A stretch of 64,000 nucleotides of DNA from Enterobacteriaceae bacterium UBA7338 (GTDB lineage Bacteria > Pseudomonadota > Gammaproteobacteria > Enterobacterales > Enterobacteriaceae). The translations under genes were made by a program, and so were the position numbers. Of the stretch, positions 43,569 through 53,169 are shown piece by piece. Position 1 is the first letter of the stretch. Each line of letters begins with the position of its first letter. The stretch is from positions 12,803 to 76,802 of the forward strand of contig DKPJ01000005.1 of the NCBI GenBank assembly GCA_002480085.1, written 5' to 3'. Below the pieces are notes generated by a model that saw only the letters and a list, made by a program, of their open reading frames with translations, was not told the DNA's origin and ran no database searches.

Positions 43569-44895
43569 TTGCGGCATAGAGCTGCGCTACCCACTGCCGG
43601 GCCATCTCTGCGGACGTAAGATTGGTAAAGCTCATCAGAAGCCCGCTGCGTCCAGGCTGTGTGATATGCCAGTCACTCAATGCCTGTACCGCCAGCCCCC
43701 TCTGCTGTGCCCGCGCAACGATGCTTTTGTCGTCACCGTCAATCTCTACCACCAGCTGAATGCCACCGTTTTGAGGCACCACGTTAAATCCATACTGCAT
43801 AAGCGCTGCCTCCAGCCACTCCCGGCGCTGGGCATAGTGCAGGCGCATCTTTTTCAAATGCCGCCAAAAATGCCCCTGCTGGATAAAATCCGCCAGCGCA
43901 TACTGCCACAGGGTAGGAACGCTGCACTGGCTGCTATTGATCCGCTGGCGGAACGCCGCCACCTGGGCGGCTGGGACAGCGATCCACGCCGTGCGTAGGG
44001 CCGGAAACAGAGACTTGCTAAACGTACCGGTATAGATCACCCGCTGCGGCGCATCAAGGCTCTTCAACGGCGGCAGCGGCCTGCCGTGGTAGCGGAACTC
44101 GCTGTCGTAATCATCTTCAATAATCCACGCTGAGTTTCTCGCCGCCCATGCCAGCACCTGCCTGCGCCGGGGCAGCGACAGCGCAACGCCCAGCGGGCTT
44201 TGATGGGCAGGCGTGAGCAAGGCAAAACGCGCCTGGGGCCAGCGATGCATTGCAGCATCGATATCCATCCCGTTCTGGTCCACCGGTACAGGAAGGCGCT
44301 GTACTCCTTCACGGTCGATGGCTGGAGAGATCAACGGAAACCCAGGATCCTCCACCCACATGCCATCGCCTGGGCTAGCCAGCGTCTGCAGGATCAGACT
44401 CATCGACTGGGCATAGCCTGAGGTAATAAATATCTGCTCCGGCTGACACTCAATGCTGCGGGAGAAGCGAAGGTAGTCGGCAATGGCCTGACGCAAAATG
44501 GCCTCCCCCGCTGGATCCCCCAGAGTAAGATCGAAGCGCGACTGGGTGCGCAGGCGTCTGCCGGTCAGACGCGCCCACAGTGCGCGCGGGAAGAGATCCA
44601 GCGCGGGTAGCCCCATCTGAAACGGCTTTGGCTCATGCTCATTGCCGGACTGCGCAACAGGCGCCGCCGCCACCGCCAACGGTGAGGTCTGACTGACAAA
44701 GGTGCCGGCCTGCCCGCGCCGCTCCAGCCACCCTTGCGCCACCAGCTCTCCGTAAGCCTGCTCAACCGTTGTGCGTGAGATGCCGTTCTCCTGGGCCCAT
44801 GTCCGGCTCGACGGCAGGCGGCTGCCGGTTTTCAACTCGCCTGAGGTGATGGCGGCCTTAAGCTGCCGGGCAATTTGCTGATAGCGTGCATCCAT
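43552..44895 (-). CDS. MocR/PdxR-type transcriptional regulator
   Basis: 447 residues. An N-terminal GntR winged helix (1-70; SRLPSSRTWAQENGISRTTV) is joined to a class I aminotransferase domain (about 95-440). The PLP-binding Lys is Lys294 in TGTFSKSLFP; the IIEDDYDSEF and SPLGVALSLPRRR motifs are present. MocR-type proteins use PLP or an amino-acid derivative as signal and usually control a divergent neighbour. Here that is the AhpD-like gene 88 bases away, so it probably regulates it. Confidence 0.88.
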   Translation of the reverse strand: MDARYQQIARQLKAAITSGELKTGSRLPSSRTWAQENGISRTTVEQAYGELVAQGWLERRGQAGTFVSQTSPLAVAAAPVAQSGNEHEPKPFQMGLPALDLFPRALWARLTGRRLRTQSRFDLTLGDPAGEAILRQAIADYLRFSRSIECQPEQIFITSGYAQSMSLILQTLASPGDGMWVEDPGFPLISPAIDREGVQRLPVPVDQNGMDIDAAMHRWPQARFALLTPAHQSPLGVALSLPRRRQVLAWAARNSAWIIEDDYDSEFRYHGRPLPPLKSLDAPQRVIYTGTFSKSLFPALRTAWIAVPAAQVAAFRQRINSSQCSVPTLWQYALADFIQQGHFWRHLKKMRLHYAQRREWLEAALMQYGFNVVPQNGGIQLVVEIDGDDKSIVARAQQRGLAVQALSDWHITQPGRSGLLMSFTNLTSAEMARQWVAQLYAAKNKTP

Positions 44896-44983
44896 TATGG
44901 TCTGCCTTTTTAATCAAAATATGGCTCTCCAGAGCAGACCATCATAGTGCTACATTTTCGCCATCTTAACGAGGAGAAGAGTC

Positions 44984-45418
44984 ATGACCCAGCTACTACG
45001 CCAGCCTTTCTATGAACTTAGCCCTGCCATCTACAACGGCCTGATTCAGACCAGCCAGGCGCTGGAACGGTGCTCGCTTGATAACGCGTTTATTGAACTG
45101 ATTTACCTGCGCATTTCGCAAATTAACGGCTGCGCGTTTTGCCTGGACAAGCACAGCCGGGCGCTGCGTAAAGCGGGCGTTGAGCAGGCGAAGCTGGATG
45201 CGCTGGCAGGCTGGCGCATCAGTCACCACTTCAGTGACAAAGAGCAGGCAGCGCTGGCGTGGGCCGAGTCGGTAACCCACATTGCCGATAGCCATGCAGA
45301 GGAGAGCGTTTACCAGCCCCTGCTGGCCCATTTTACGCCTGAGCAGGTGAGCGATCTGACCTGTGCCATCAGCCTGATGAATGCGTTTAACCGCCTCGCC
45401 GTCGCCATGCGCCTGTAA
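44984..45418 (+). CDS. carboxymuconolactone decarboxylase/AhpD-like protein
   Basis: 144 residues with GAGGAGAAG before the ATG. The AhpD core motif INGCAFCLDKHSRALRKAG supplies the redox pair Cys-x-x-Cys and a following His, as in alkylhydroperoxidase D. It probably acts in peroxide removal or thiol redox chemistry. It is divergent from the MocR-type regulator and monocistronic. Confidence 0.88.
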   Translation: MTQLLRQPFYELSPAIYNGLIQTSQALERCSLDNAFIELIYLRISQINGCAFCLDKHSRALRKAGVEQAKLDALAGWRISHHFSDKEQAALAWAESVTHIADSHAEESVYQPLLAHFTPEQVSDLTCAISLMNAFNRLAVAMRL

Positions 45419-45478
45419 TTCCAGGCAAAAATCGCCCGCCCCCGCCGAATCCTTCGGCGGGGCACAAATCATCCCTAA

Positions 45479-45526
45479 AACCTATATATAGCGTGGTTGA
45501 TAATTTTTATAACTACATCTAGTATT
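45479..45526 (+). promoter_or_regulatory. paired NrdR boxes upstream of nrdH
   Basis: AACCTATATATAGCGT (45479-45494) and AACTACATCTAGTATT (45511-45526) both fit the NrdR pattern acaCwAtATaTwGtgt. Their starts are 32 bases apart, about three helical turns, which is typical. ATP/dATP-bound NrdR should repress the nrdHIEF operon here. Confidence 0.8.
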
Positions 45527-45599
45527 CCTGTAAGCAAGAACAAACCATACCGACGCAATTTTTCGCGCCGGCCCGCCATTATAGATGGGAATACGAATC

Positions 45600-45845
45600 A
45601 TGCGCATTACTATTTACACTCGAAACGACTGTGTCCAGTGCCACGCCACAAAACGCGCTATGGAGAGCCGCGGCGTTGAGTTTGAGATGGTGAATATCGA
45701 CCTCGTTCCGGAAGCCGCCGATACCCTGCGGGAGCAAGGCTTCCGCCAGCTGCCAGTGGTGATTGCAGGCGACACCAGCTGGTCCGGCTTCCGTCCGGAT
45801 ATGATTAACCGCCTGCTGCCCGCCTCCCGCGTCGCCAGCGCATGA
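45600..45845 (+). CDS. nrdH: glutaredoxin-like protein NrdH
   Basis: 81 residues from the ATG at 45600 (MRITIYTRNDCVQCHATKRA). The redox motif is Cys11-Val-Gln-Cys14. NrdH passes electrons from thioredoxin reductase to the class Ib ribonucleotide reductase. First gene of nrdHIEF; overlaps nrdI by four bases. Confidence 0.97.
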   Translation: MRITIYTRNDCVQCHATKRAMESRGVEFEMVNIDLVPEAADTLREQGFRQLPVVIAGDTSWSGFRPDMINRLLPASRVASA

Positions 45846-46252
45846 ACACCCTCGTCTACTTCTCCAGCAGCTCGGAAAATACGCAGCGCTTTATTGAGCG
45901 TCTCGGGCTGCCGGCGGTGCGCATCCCGCTTAACGAGCGCGAGCGCATTCAGGTAGACGTTCCCTACATTCTGATCGTTCCCAGCTACGGCGGTGGCGGT
46001 ACGGCGGGCGCGGTGCCGCGCCAGGTGATCCGCTTTTTGAACGATCCGCAAAACCGGGCGCTGATCCGCGGCGTCATTGCCGCCGGCAACCGTAATTTCG
46101 GTGACGCCTATGGCCGCGCCGGGGATGTGATTTCCCAAAAATGCAGCGTCCCTTACCTCTACCGTTTTGAACTAATGGGCACGCAGCAGGATCTCGATAA
46201 CGTGCGAAAAGGAGTGAGCGAATTTTGGCAACGACAACCGCAGAGCGCGTGA
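45842..46252 (+). CDS. nrdI: flavodoxin-like protein NrdI
   Basis: 136 residues (MNTLVYFSSSSENTQRFIER). NrdI is an FMN protein that makes the oxidant needed to load the manganese cofactor of NrdF. The phosphate loop SSSSENTQRF and the glycine-rich segment PSYGGGGTAGAVP are intact. It overlaps nrdH by four bases and nrdE by 28. Confidence 0.97.
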   Translation: MNTLVYFSSSSENTQRFIERLGLPAVRIPLNERERIQVDVPYILIVPSYGGGGTAGAVPRQVIRFLNDPQNRALIRGVIAAGNRNFGDAYGRAGDVISQKCSVPYLYRFELMGTQQDLDNVRKGVSEFWQRQPQSA

Positions 46253-48369
46253 TGCAGGCCGCGCCGGACTACCATGCGCTGAATGCCATGCTGAATCTGT
46301 ATGATTCATCTGGTCACATTCAGTTTGAGAGAGATCGTCAGGCGGTGGAGGCGTTCCATACCGCGCATGTGCTGCCGAACACCGTGACCTTTGCCAGCCA
46401 GCAGGCGCGGCTGGACTATCTGGTGAACGAGGGCTACTACGACGGCAGCGTGCTGGCGCGCTACGGCCAGGGATTTGTCGTCGATCTCTTTGCCACAGCC
46501 CACAGCAGCGGTTTTCGTTTCCAGACCTTTCTTGGCGCATGGAAGTTTTACACCAGCTATACCCTAAAAACCTTCGACGGCAAGCGCTACCTGGAGCACT
46601 TTGAGGATCGGGTGGTGATGGTTGCCCTGACCCTGGCCCAGGGCGATGAGGCGCTGGCCCGCCAGCTTACCGAAGAGATGCTCTCGGCCCGCTTCCAGCC
46701 CGCCACCCCTACCTTTTTAAACGCGGGCAAGCAGCAGCGCGGGGAGCTGGTCTCCTGCTTCCTGCTGCGCATTGAGGACAATATGGAGTCGATTGGCCGG
46801 GCGGTGAACTCGGCGCTCCAGCTCTCCAAGCGCGGCGGCGGAGTAGCCTTTCTGCTGTCGAACCTGCGCGAGGCGGGTGCGCCGATCAAGCGGATTGAAA
46901 ACCAATCCTCTGGCGTGATCCCGGTGATGAAGATGCTGGAGGATGCCTTCTCCTACGCTAATCAGCTGGGGGCACGTCAGGGCGCAGGCGCAGTCTATCT
47001 GCACGCCCACCACCCGGATATCCTTCGCTTCCTTGATACCAAGCGGGAGAACGCCGATGAGAAGATCCGCATCAAAACCCTGTCGCTGGGCGTGGTGATC
47101 CCGGACGTTACCTTCCGGCTGGCGAAGGAGAATGCCCCGATGGCGCTCTTCTCCCCGTACGACGTGGAGCGCATCTACGGCAAGCCCTTTGGCGATATCG
47201 CCATCAGCGAGCACTACGAGGCGCTGGTCGCCGACGATCGCATTCGCAAGACCACCATTAACGCTCGCGACTTCTTCCAGCGGTTGGCAGAGATCCAGTT
47301 CGAGTCGGGCTACCCGTACATTATGTTCGAGGATACGGTAAACCGCGCTAACCCGATTGCCGGGCGGATCAACATGAGCAACCTCTGCTCGGAGATTTTG
47401 CAGGTCAACAGCGCCTCGGAGTATGACGAGAACCTCGACTACGCCCGGATCGGGCACGATATCTCCTGCAACCTTGGCTCGCTGAACATCGCCCACACCA
47501 TGGATTCGCCCGACTTTGGCCGCACCGTGGAGACCGCCATTCGCGGGCTGACGGCGGTGTCGGACATGAGCCACATTCGCTCCGTACCTTCGATTGAGGC
47601 GGGCAATGCCGCATCGCACGCCATTGGCCTCGGGCAGATGAACCTGCACGGCTACCTGGCCCGGGAGGGCATCGCCTACGGCAGCGAAGAGGGGATCGAC
47701 TTTACCAACCTCTACTTCTACACCGTGACCTGGCATGCGCTGAATACCTCCATGATGCTGGCCCGCGAGCGTGGACAGCGCTTTGCCGGATTTGAGCAGT
47801 CGCGCTACGCCAGCGGCGACTACTTTACGCACTATATTGAGGAGAGCTGGCAGCCGAAAACAGAGACCGTGCGCGCGCTGTTTTCCCGGGCAGGGATCGT
47901 GCTGCCAACGCCGGAGATGTGGCGTCAGCTGCGCGACGACGTGATGCGCTACGGCATCTACAACCAGAATTTACAGGCGGTACCGCCCACCGGCTCTATC
48001 TCCTACATCAACCATGCGACCTCCAGCATCCACCCCATTGTGTCGAAGATTGAGATCCGCAAAGAGGGGAAAACCGGGCGCGTCTACTACCCTGCCCCGT
48101 TTATGACCAACGATAATCTGCATCTCTATCAGGATGCCTATGAGATTGGCCCTGAGAAGATCATCGACACCTACGCAGCGGCCACCCGTCACGTCGATCA
48201 GGGCCTTTCCCTGACCCTCTTCTTCCCGGATACCGCCACCACCCGTGACATTAACCGGGCGCAGATCTACGCCTGGAAGCGGGGCATTAAGACGCTGTAC
48301 TACATTCGCCTGCGCCAGTTAGCGCTGGAAGGCACCGAAATTGAAGGCTGCGTGTCATGCGCGCTGTAA
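46225..48369 (+). CDS. nrdE: class Ib ribonucleoside-diphosphate reductase alpha subunit
   Basis: 714 residues from a TTG at 46225 (MATTTAERVMQAAPDYHALN), which aligns with the E. coli start; AAAGGAG lies before it inside nrdI. NrdE holds the active site that reduces ribonucleoside diphosphates. Key Cys residues appear in RGELVSCFLLR and in SEILQVNS/NLCSEI, and the C-terminal shuttle pair in EGCVSCAL. The short N-terminus lacks a full ATP cone, as expected for class Ib. Confidence 0.98.
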   Translation: MATTTAERVMQAAPDYHALNAMLNLYDSSGHIQFERDRQAVEAFHTAHVLPNTVTFASQQARLDYLVNEGYYDGSVLARYGQGFVVDLFATAHSSGFRFQTFLGAWKFYTSYTLKTFDGKRYLEHFEDRVVMVALTLAQGDEALARQLTEEMLSARFQPATPTFLNAGKQQRGELVSCFLLRIEDNMESIGRAVNSALQLSKRGGGVAFLLSNLREAGAPIKRIENQSSGVIPVMKMLEDAFSYANQLGARQGAGAVYLHAHHPDILRFLDTKRENADEKIRIKTLSLGVVIPDVTFRLAKENAPMALFSPYDVERIYGKPFGDIAISEHYEALVADDRIRKTTINARDFFQRLAEIQFESGYPYIMFEDTVNRANPIAGRINMSNLCSEILQVNSASEYDENLDYARIGHDISCNLGSLNIAHTMDSPDFGRTVETAIRGLTAVSDMSHIRSVPSIEAGNAASHAIGLGQMNLHGYLAREGIAYGSEEGIDFTNLYFYTVTWHALNTSMMLARERGQRFAGFEQSRYASGDYFTHYIEESWQPKTETVRALFSRAGIVLPTPEMWRQLRDDVMRYGIYNQNLQAVPPTGSISYINHATSSIHPIVSKIEIRKEGKTGRVYYPAPFMTNDNLHLYQDAYEIGPEKIIDTYAAATRHVDQGLSLTLFFPDTATTRDINRAQIYAWKRGIKTLYYIRLRQLALEGTEIEGCVSCAL

Positions 48370-48379
48370 GGAGAAGAGG

Positions 48380-49342
48380 ATGAGCCGTTTATCACGGGTG
48401 AGCGCCGTTAACTGGAACATTATTCAGGATGATAAGGATCTCGAGGTCTGGAACCGGCTGACCAGCAACTTCTGGCTGCCGGAGAAGGTGCCGCTGTCGA
48501 ACGATATTCCCGCCTGGCAAACGCTAAGCTACGCCGAGCAGCAGCTGACGATCCGCGTCTTCACCGGCCTGACGCTGCTGGATACCATTCAGAACGGCGT
48601 CGGCGCACCGGCGCTGATGGCGGACGCCATTACGCCTCATGAAGAGGCGGTCATGTCGAACATCAGCTTTATGGAGGCGGTGCACGCTCGCTCCTACAGC
48701 TCGATATTCTCCACCCTCTGCCAGACCAGCGACGTGGACGCCGCCTACGCCTGGAGCGAGGAGAACGCCCCGCTCCAGCGTAAGGCGCAGATTATTCTTG
48801 AGCACTACGCCGCCGACGCGCCGCTGAAAAAGAAGATCGCTAGCGTCTTTCTGGAGTCGTTCCTGTTCTACTCCGGCTTCTGGCTACCGATGTACTGGTC
48901 CAGCCGGGGCAAGCTGACCAATACTGCCGATCTTATCCGGCTGATCATTCGCGATGAAGCGGTGCACGGCTACTACATTGGCTATAAATACCAGCGCGGA
49001 CTGGAAAAAGTCAGCCCAGGCGAGCGGGAGGCGCTGAAAAATTTCGCCCTCGATCTGCTGATGGATCTCTACGATAACGAGCTGGCCTACACCGAGGCGC
49101 TCTACGCGGGAACCGGCTGGGAAGAGGAGGTGAAGGCCTTTCTCTGCTACAACGCCAACAAAGCGTTGATGAACCTCGGCTACGAGGCGCTCTTCCCACC
49201 GGAGATGGCCGACGTGAACCCGGCGATCCTGGCGGCGCTGTCGCCGAACGCCGATGAAAACCATGACTTTTTCTCCGGCTCCGGCTCCTCCTACGTGATG
49301 GGCAAGGCGGTGGAAACCGAAGACGCGGACTGGGATTTTTAA
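48380..49342 (+). CDS. nrdF: class Ib ribonucleoside-diphosphate reductase beta subunit
   Basis: 320 residues from the ATG at 48380, with AGGAGAAGAGG before it (MSRLSRVSAVNWNIIQDDKD). NrdF carries the dimetal-tyrosyl radical. Metal ligands are visible in EEAVMSNISFMEAVHARSYS and RDEAVHGYYIGYKYQ. It follows nrdE by 10 bases and ends the operon. Confidence 0.98.
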   Translation: MSRLSRVSAVNWNIIQDDKDLEVWNRLTSNFWLPEKVPLSNDIPAWQTLSYAEQQLTIRVFTGLTLLDTIQNGVGAPALMADAITPHEEAVMSNISFMEAVHARSYSSIFSTLCQTSDVDAAYAWSEENAPLQRKAQIILEHYAADAPLKKKIASVFLESFLFYSGFWLPMYWSSRGKLTNTADLIRLIIRDEAVHGYYIGYKYQRGLEKVSPGEREALKNFALDLLMDLYDNELAYTEALYAGTGWEEEVKAFLCYNANKALMNLGYEALFPPEMADVNPAILAALSPNADENHDFFSGSGSSYVMGKAVETEDADWDF

Positions 49343-49600
49343 TTGCTATTTCGGCGGCCCCTATTTCCGCCCGGGCCGCCAGGATATTTCCCAAAACCGC
49401 CATTCATATTACAAATTTATTTCTTTGTAGCTTACTGTTAACCCCTGCTAATTATTCCTCTGAATTGTCTAAATTCGGAGGAATCTCCGTTGCCGTAACA
49501 AAAAAATTGCGCCCCTCGCATATCGCCGCCAGGCCCTTATATCACTGGAAGTCGCGCCGTTCGCGGTTCGGCAATTTCCATGCCAGAGTGCAATTGAGGG
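49343..49600. other. nrdF-proV intergenic region
   Basis: No gene is seen. An inverted repeat GGCGGCCC / GGGCCGCC (49352-49380) after nrdF may end the nrd message, though no T run follows. The rest is AT-rich and corresponds to the upstream regulatory part of proU. Confidence 0.5.
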
Positions 49601-49628
49601 TTGTCTCAGATTCTCACTGTGCTAGGGT
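49601..49628 (+). promoter_or_regulatory. main proU promoter (P2 type)
   Basis: TTGTCT (49601-49606) and TAGGGT (49623-49628) are spaced by 16 bases, with CAGATTCTCA between, as in the osmoregulated P2 promoter of E. coli proU. Induction by high osmolarity with H-NS silencing of flanking DNA is expected from that homology. Confidence 0.8.
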
Positions 49629-49695
49629 ATAGCCCGGTCATTATTTCCATCAGGATTGGTATTGATATAAATAAATACGGGAACCTTTTTATTGC

Positions 49696-50898
49696 ATGGC
49701 AATTAAACTCGAAGTAAAGAACCTCTATAAAATATTTGGCGATAACCCGCAGCGGGCGTTCAAATATATCGAAAAAGGACTTTCGAAAGCACAAATTCTG
49801 GAAAAAACAGGGCTATCCCTTGGCGTTATCAACGCCAGTCTGGCCATTGAAGAAGGCGAGATCTTCGTCATCATGGGACTCTCCGGCTCGGGGAAATCGA
49901 CCATGGTTCGCCTTCTCAATCGCCTGATTGAACCCACCCGCGGCCAGGTACTGATTGACGGCGTAGATATCGCCAAAATCTCCGACGCCGAGCTTCGCGA
50001 GGTGCGCAGGAAAAAGATTGCGATGGTCTTCCAGTCATTCGCGCTAATGCCACACATGACCGTACTGGACAATACGGCGTTTGGTATGGAATTAGCAGGA
50101 GTGCCTGCCAGCGAGCGCCAGACCAAAGCGCTCGATGCGCTGCGTCAGGTGGGACTGGAGAACTACGCCCACGCCTACCCGGATGAACTCTCCGGCGGCA
50201 TGCGCCAGCGCGTTGGCCTTGCCCGCGCCCTGGCCATCAACCCCGATATTCTGCTGATGGACGAAGCGTTCTCCGCCCTCGATCCGCTGATCCGCACCGA
50301 GATGCAGGACGAGCTGGTGAAGCTTCAGTCGCGCCAGCAGCGCACCATTGTCTTTATCTCTCACGACCTCGACGAAGCCATGCGCATCGGCGACCGCATC
50401 GCCATTATGCAGGGCGGCGAAGTGGTGCAGGTCGGCACGCCGGATGAGATCCTCAACAACCCGGCCAACGACTACGTGCGCACCTTCTTCCGCGGCGTGG
50501 ACATCAGCCAGGTATTTAGCGCCAAGGATATTGCCCGCCGCAGCCCGGTTGGCCTGCTACGTAAAGCCCCCGGCTTCGGCCCGCGTTCGGCGCTGAAGCT
50601 GCTGGAGGACGAGGATCGCGAGTATGGCTACGTCATTGAGCGCGGCAATAAGTTTGTCGGCACCGTCTCCATCGACTCCCTGAAGGCGGCGCTGAGCCAG
50701 CAGCAGGGTATCGACGCGGCGTTAATTGACTCTCCGGCGCCGGTCGATGCAGAGACGCCGCTGAGCGAACTGCTCTCCCATGTGGGCCAGGCACCCTGTG
50801 CCGTGCCGGTAGTGGGTGAGGAGCAACAGTACGTCGGCATCATCTCAAAACGGATGCTGCTGCAGGCTTTAGATCGCGAGGGGGCAAACAATGGCTGA
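49696..50898 (+). CDS. proV: glycine betaine/L-proline ABC transporter ATPase
   Basis: 400 residues, the E. coli length. The ATPase of ProU. Walker A is GLSGSGKST (near 60), signature LSGGMRQR (near 165), Walker B ILLMDEAFSALD (near 185), and CBS domains follow (about 275-395; YVGIISKRMLLQ), which sense ionic strength in related transporters. It overlaps proW by eight bases. Confidence 0.98.
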   Translation: MAIKLEVKNLYKIFGDNPQRAFKYIEKGLSKAQILEKTGLSLGVINASLAIEEGEIFVIMGLSGSGKSTMVRLLNRLIEPTRGQVLIDGVDIAKISDAELREVRRKKIAMVFQSFALMPHMTVLDNTAFGMELAGVPASERQTKALDALRQVGLENYAHAYPDELSGGMRQRVGLARALAINPDILLMDEAFSALDPLIRTEMQDELVKLQSRQQRTIVFISHDLDEAMRIGDRIAIMQGGEVVQVGTPDEILNNPANDYVRTFFRGVDISQVFSAKDIARRSPVGLLRKAPGFGPRSALKLLEDEDREYGYVIERGNKFVGTVSIDSLKAALSQQQGIDAALIDSPAPVDAETPLSELLSHVGQAPCAVPVVGEEQQYVGIISKRMLLQALDREGANNG

Positions 50899-51979
50899 TC
50901 AATCTAATCCGTGGGGAACCACCGAGGCGGCAGACGCCACACAATCTACCGCAACGCAATCTACCGCAACGCAATCTGCCGACGCCTGGGGCACTCCTGC
51001 TCCCGCACCGACGGACGGCGGCAGCGCAGACTGGCTGACCAGCGCCCCGCCTGCGCCGGAACACTTCAATATCATGGATCCGTTCCACAAGACGCTGATC
51101 CCGCTGGACAGCTGGGTTACTACCGGCATCGACTGGGTGGTCACCCACTTCCGTCCGGTGTTCCAGGGTATCCGCGTGCCGGTGGACTATATCCTTAACG
51201 GCTTCCAGCAGCTGCTGCTGGGCATGCCTGCCCCGGTCGCCATCGTGGTCTTCGCCCTGATCGCCTGGCAGTTTGGCAGCGCGGGCATGGGCATCGCCAC
51301 CCTGATATCGCTGATCCTGATCGGCGCGATCGGTGCCTGGTCGCAGGCGATGATCACTCTGGCGCTGGTGCTGACCGCCCTGCTCTTCTGCGTGGTGATC
51401 GGCCTGCCGCTGGGGATCTGGCTGGCGCGCAGTCCGCGGGCGGCGAAAATCATCCGCCCGCTGCTGGATGCAATGCAGACGACGCCAGCGTTTGTCTACC
51501 TGGTGCCGATCGTCATGCTGTTCGGTATCGGCAACGTGCCGGGCGTGGTGGTGACCATTATCTTCGCCCTGCCGCCGATCGTGCGTCTGACTATCCTCGG
51601 GATTAACCAGGTGCCGGAAGATCTGATCGAAGCGTCGCGCTCGTTCGGGGCCAGCCCGCGCCAGATGCTGTTTAAAGTGCAGCTGCCGCTGGCGATGCCG
51701 ACCATCATGGCCGGGGTGAACCAGACGCTGATGCTCGCCCTCTCGATGGTGGTGATCGCCTCGATGATCGCCGTGGGGGGCCTCGGCCAGATGGTGCTGC
51801 GCGGTATCGGCCGTCTCGATATGGGCCTTGCCACCGTCGGCGGCGTCGGGATTGTGATCCTGGCGATCATCCTTGACCGCCTGACCCAGGCCGTTGGCCG
51901 CGACTCCCGCAGCCGTGGTAACCGTCGCTGGTATACCTCCGGCCCCATCGGATTAGTGACCCGTCCTTTCATTAAATAA
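50891..51979 (+). CDS. proW: glycine betaine/L-proline ABC transporter permease
   Basis: 362 residues. ProW has the long soluble N-terminal tail typical of the family (about 1-95), here with an ATQSTATQSTATQSA repeat that makes it about eight residues longer than in E. coli. Membrane segments follow and the EAA loop is visible (DLIEASRSFGASPRQMLFKV). It lies between proV (overlap) and proX (68-base gap with a REP). Confidence 0.97.
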   Translation: MADQSNPWGTTEAADATQSTATQSTATQSADAWGTPAPAPTDGGSADWLTSAPPAPEHFNIMDPFHKTLIPLDSWVTTGIDWVVTHFRPVFQGIRVPVDYILNGFQQLLLGMPAPVAIVVFALIAWQFGSAGMGIATLISLILIGAIGAWSQAMITLALVLTALLFCVVIGLPLGIWLARSPRAAKIIRPLLDAMQTTPAFVYLVPIVMLFGIGNVPGVVVTIIFALPPIVRLTILGINQVPEDLIEASRSFGASPRQMLFKVQLPLAMPTIMAGVNQTLMLALSMVVIASMIAVGGLGQMVLRGIGRLDMGLATVGGVGIVILAIILDRLTQAVGRDSRSRGNRRWYTSGPIGLVTRPFIK

Positions 51980-51988
51980 CTGTCTCAT

Positions 51989-52020
51989 TGCCCGGCGGCG
52001 CTGCGCTGGCCGGGCCTACA
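51989..52020. repeat. REP element between proW and proX
   Basis: TGCCCGGCGGCGCTGCGCTG then GCCGGGCCTACA forms a REP-type stem. Such elements commonly protect the upstream message within operons. Confidence 0.8.
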
Positions 52021-52047
52021 CACCCTTCCCATAATTAAGGAACAACG

Positions 52048-53043
52048 ATGCGACATAACGTACTTATTGCCACAGCGTTTGCTACCCTTGTCTCAACCAG
52101 CACTTTCGCCGCTGACCTGCCGGGCAAAGGCATTACCGTCCAGCCGGTGCAGAGCACCATCTCCGAAGAGTCATTCCAGACGCTGCTGGTCAGCCGCGCC
52201 CTCGAGAAGCTCGGCTATACCGTGAATAAAACCAGCGAAGTTGACTACAACGTTGGCTACACCTCTATTGCCTCCGGCGACGCCACCTTTACCGCCGTTA
52301 ATTGGCAGCCGCTGCATGACGACATGTACGCCGCCGCCGGTGGTGATAAGAAGTTCTACCGCGAAGGCACCTTTGTTTCCGGTGCGGCGCAGGGCTATCT
52401 GGTAGATAAGAAAACCGCCGAGAAGTACCACATCACCAATATTGAACAGCTGAAAGATCCCAAGATCGCCAAACTGTTCGATACCAACGGTGACGGTAAA
52501 GCCGACATGATGGGCTGCTCGCCGGGCTGGGGCTGTGAAGCGGTGATTAACCACCAGAACAAAGCCTTCGATCTGGAGAAAACCGTTGAGGTTAGCCACG
52601 GTAACTACTCGGCGATGATGGCCGATACCATTGCCCGCTTTAAAGAGGGCAAGCCGATCATCTATTACACCTGGACGCCATACTGGGTGAGCGACGTGAT
52701 GAAGCCGGGCCGCGACGTGGTCTGGCTGCAGGTGCCGTTCTCCTCCCTGCCGGGCGAGCAGAAAGATATCGATACTAAGCTGCCGAACGGCATGAACTAT
52801 GGCTTCCCGGTTAACACCATGCATATCGTTGCCAACAAAGCCTGGGCAGAGAAAAACCCGGCGGCGGCGAAGCTGTTCTCCGTGATGAAGCTGCCGCTGG
52901 CGGACATCAATGCCCAGAACGCCATGATGCACGCGGGTAAAGCGTCGGAAGCGGATATCCAGGGCCACGTTGACGGCTGGATCAAAGCCCACCAGCAGCA
53001 GTTTGATGGCTGGGTAAAAGAGGCGCTGGCCGCTCAGCAGTAA
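52048..53043 (+). CDS. proX: glycine betaine-binding periplasmic protein
   Basis: 331 residues with a signal peptide (MRHNVLIATAFATLVSTSTF, cleavage after TFA before ADLPGKG). ProX binds glycine betaine and proline betaine through aromatic residues; the Trp-rich segments NWQPLHDDMY, GCSPGWGCEAV (with the paired Cys residues) and YYTWTPYWVSDVM are intact. Last gene of the operon. Confidence 0.98.
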   Translation: MRHNVLIATAFATLVSTSTFAADLPGKGITVQPVQSTISEESFQTLLVSRALEKLGYTVNKTSEVDYNVGYTSIASGDATFTAVNWQPLHDDMYAAAGGDKKFYREGTFVSGAAQGYLVDKKTAEKYHITNIEQLKDPKIAKLFDTNGDGKADMMGCSPGWGCEAVINHQNKAFDLEKTVEVSHGNYSAMMADTIARFKEGKPIIYYTWTPYWVSDVMKPGRDVVWLQVPFSSLPGEQKDIDTKLPNGMNYGFPVNTMHIVANKAWAEKNPAAAKLFSVMKLPLADINAQNAMMHAGKASEADIQGHVDGWIKAHQQQFDGWVKEALAAQQ

Positions 53044-53050
53044 GTTCTCT

Positions 53051-53082
53051 CTCCCTCACCTGCGGGTGGGGGAGCATTTTTT
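53051..53082 (+). terminator. terminator of proVWX
   Basis: CTCCCTCACC (53051-53060) pairs with GGTGGGGGAG (53065-53074), with a T run after GCA. Confidence 0.75.
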
Positions 53083-53169
53083 CAACAGCACGAACCGACA
53101 CACGATCTTTCCCCACCCTCCGGCAAATTCGTTATGATAAATAAACATTTATCTGACAATCTTCCGCCC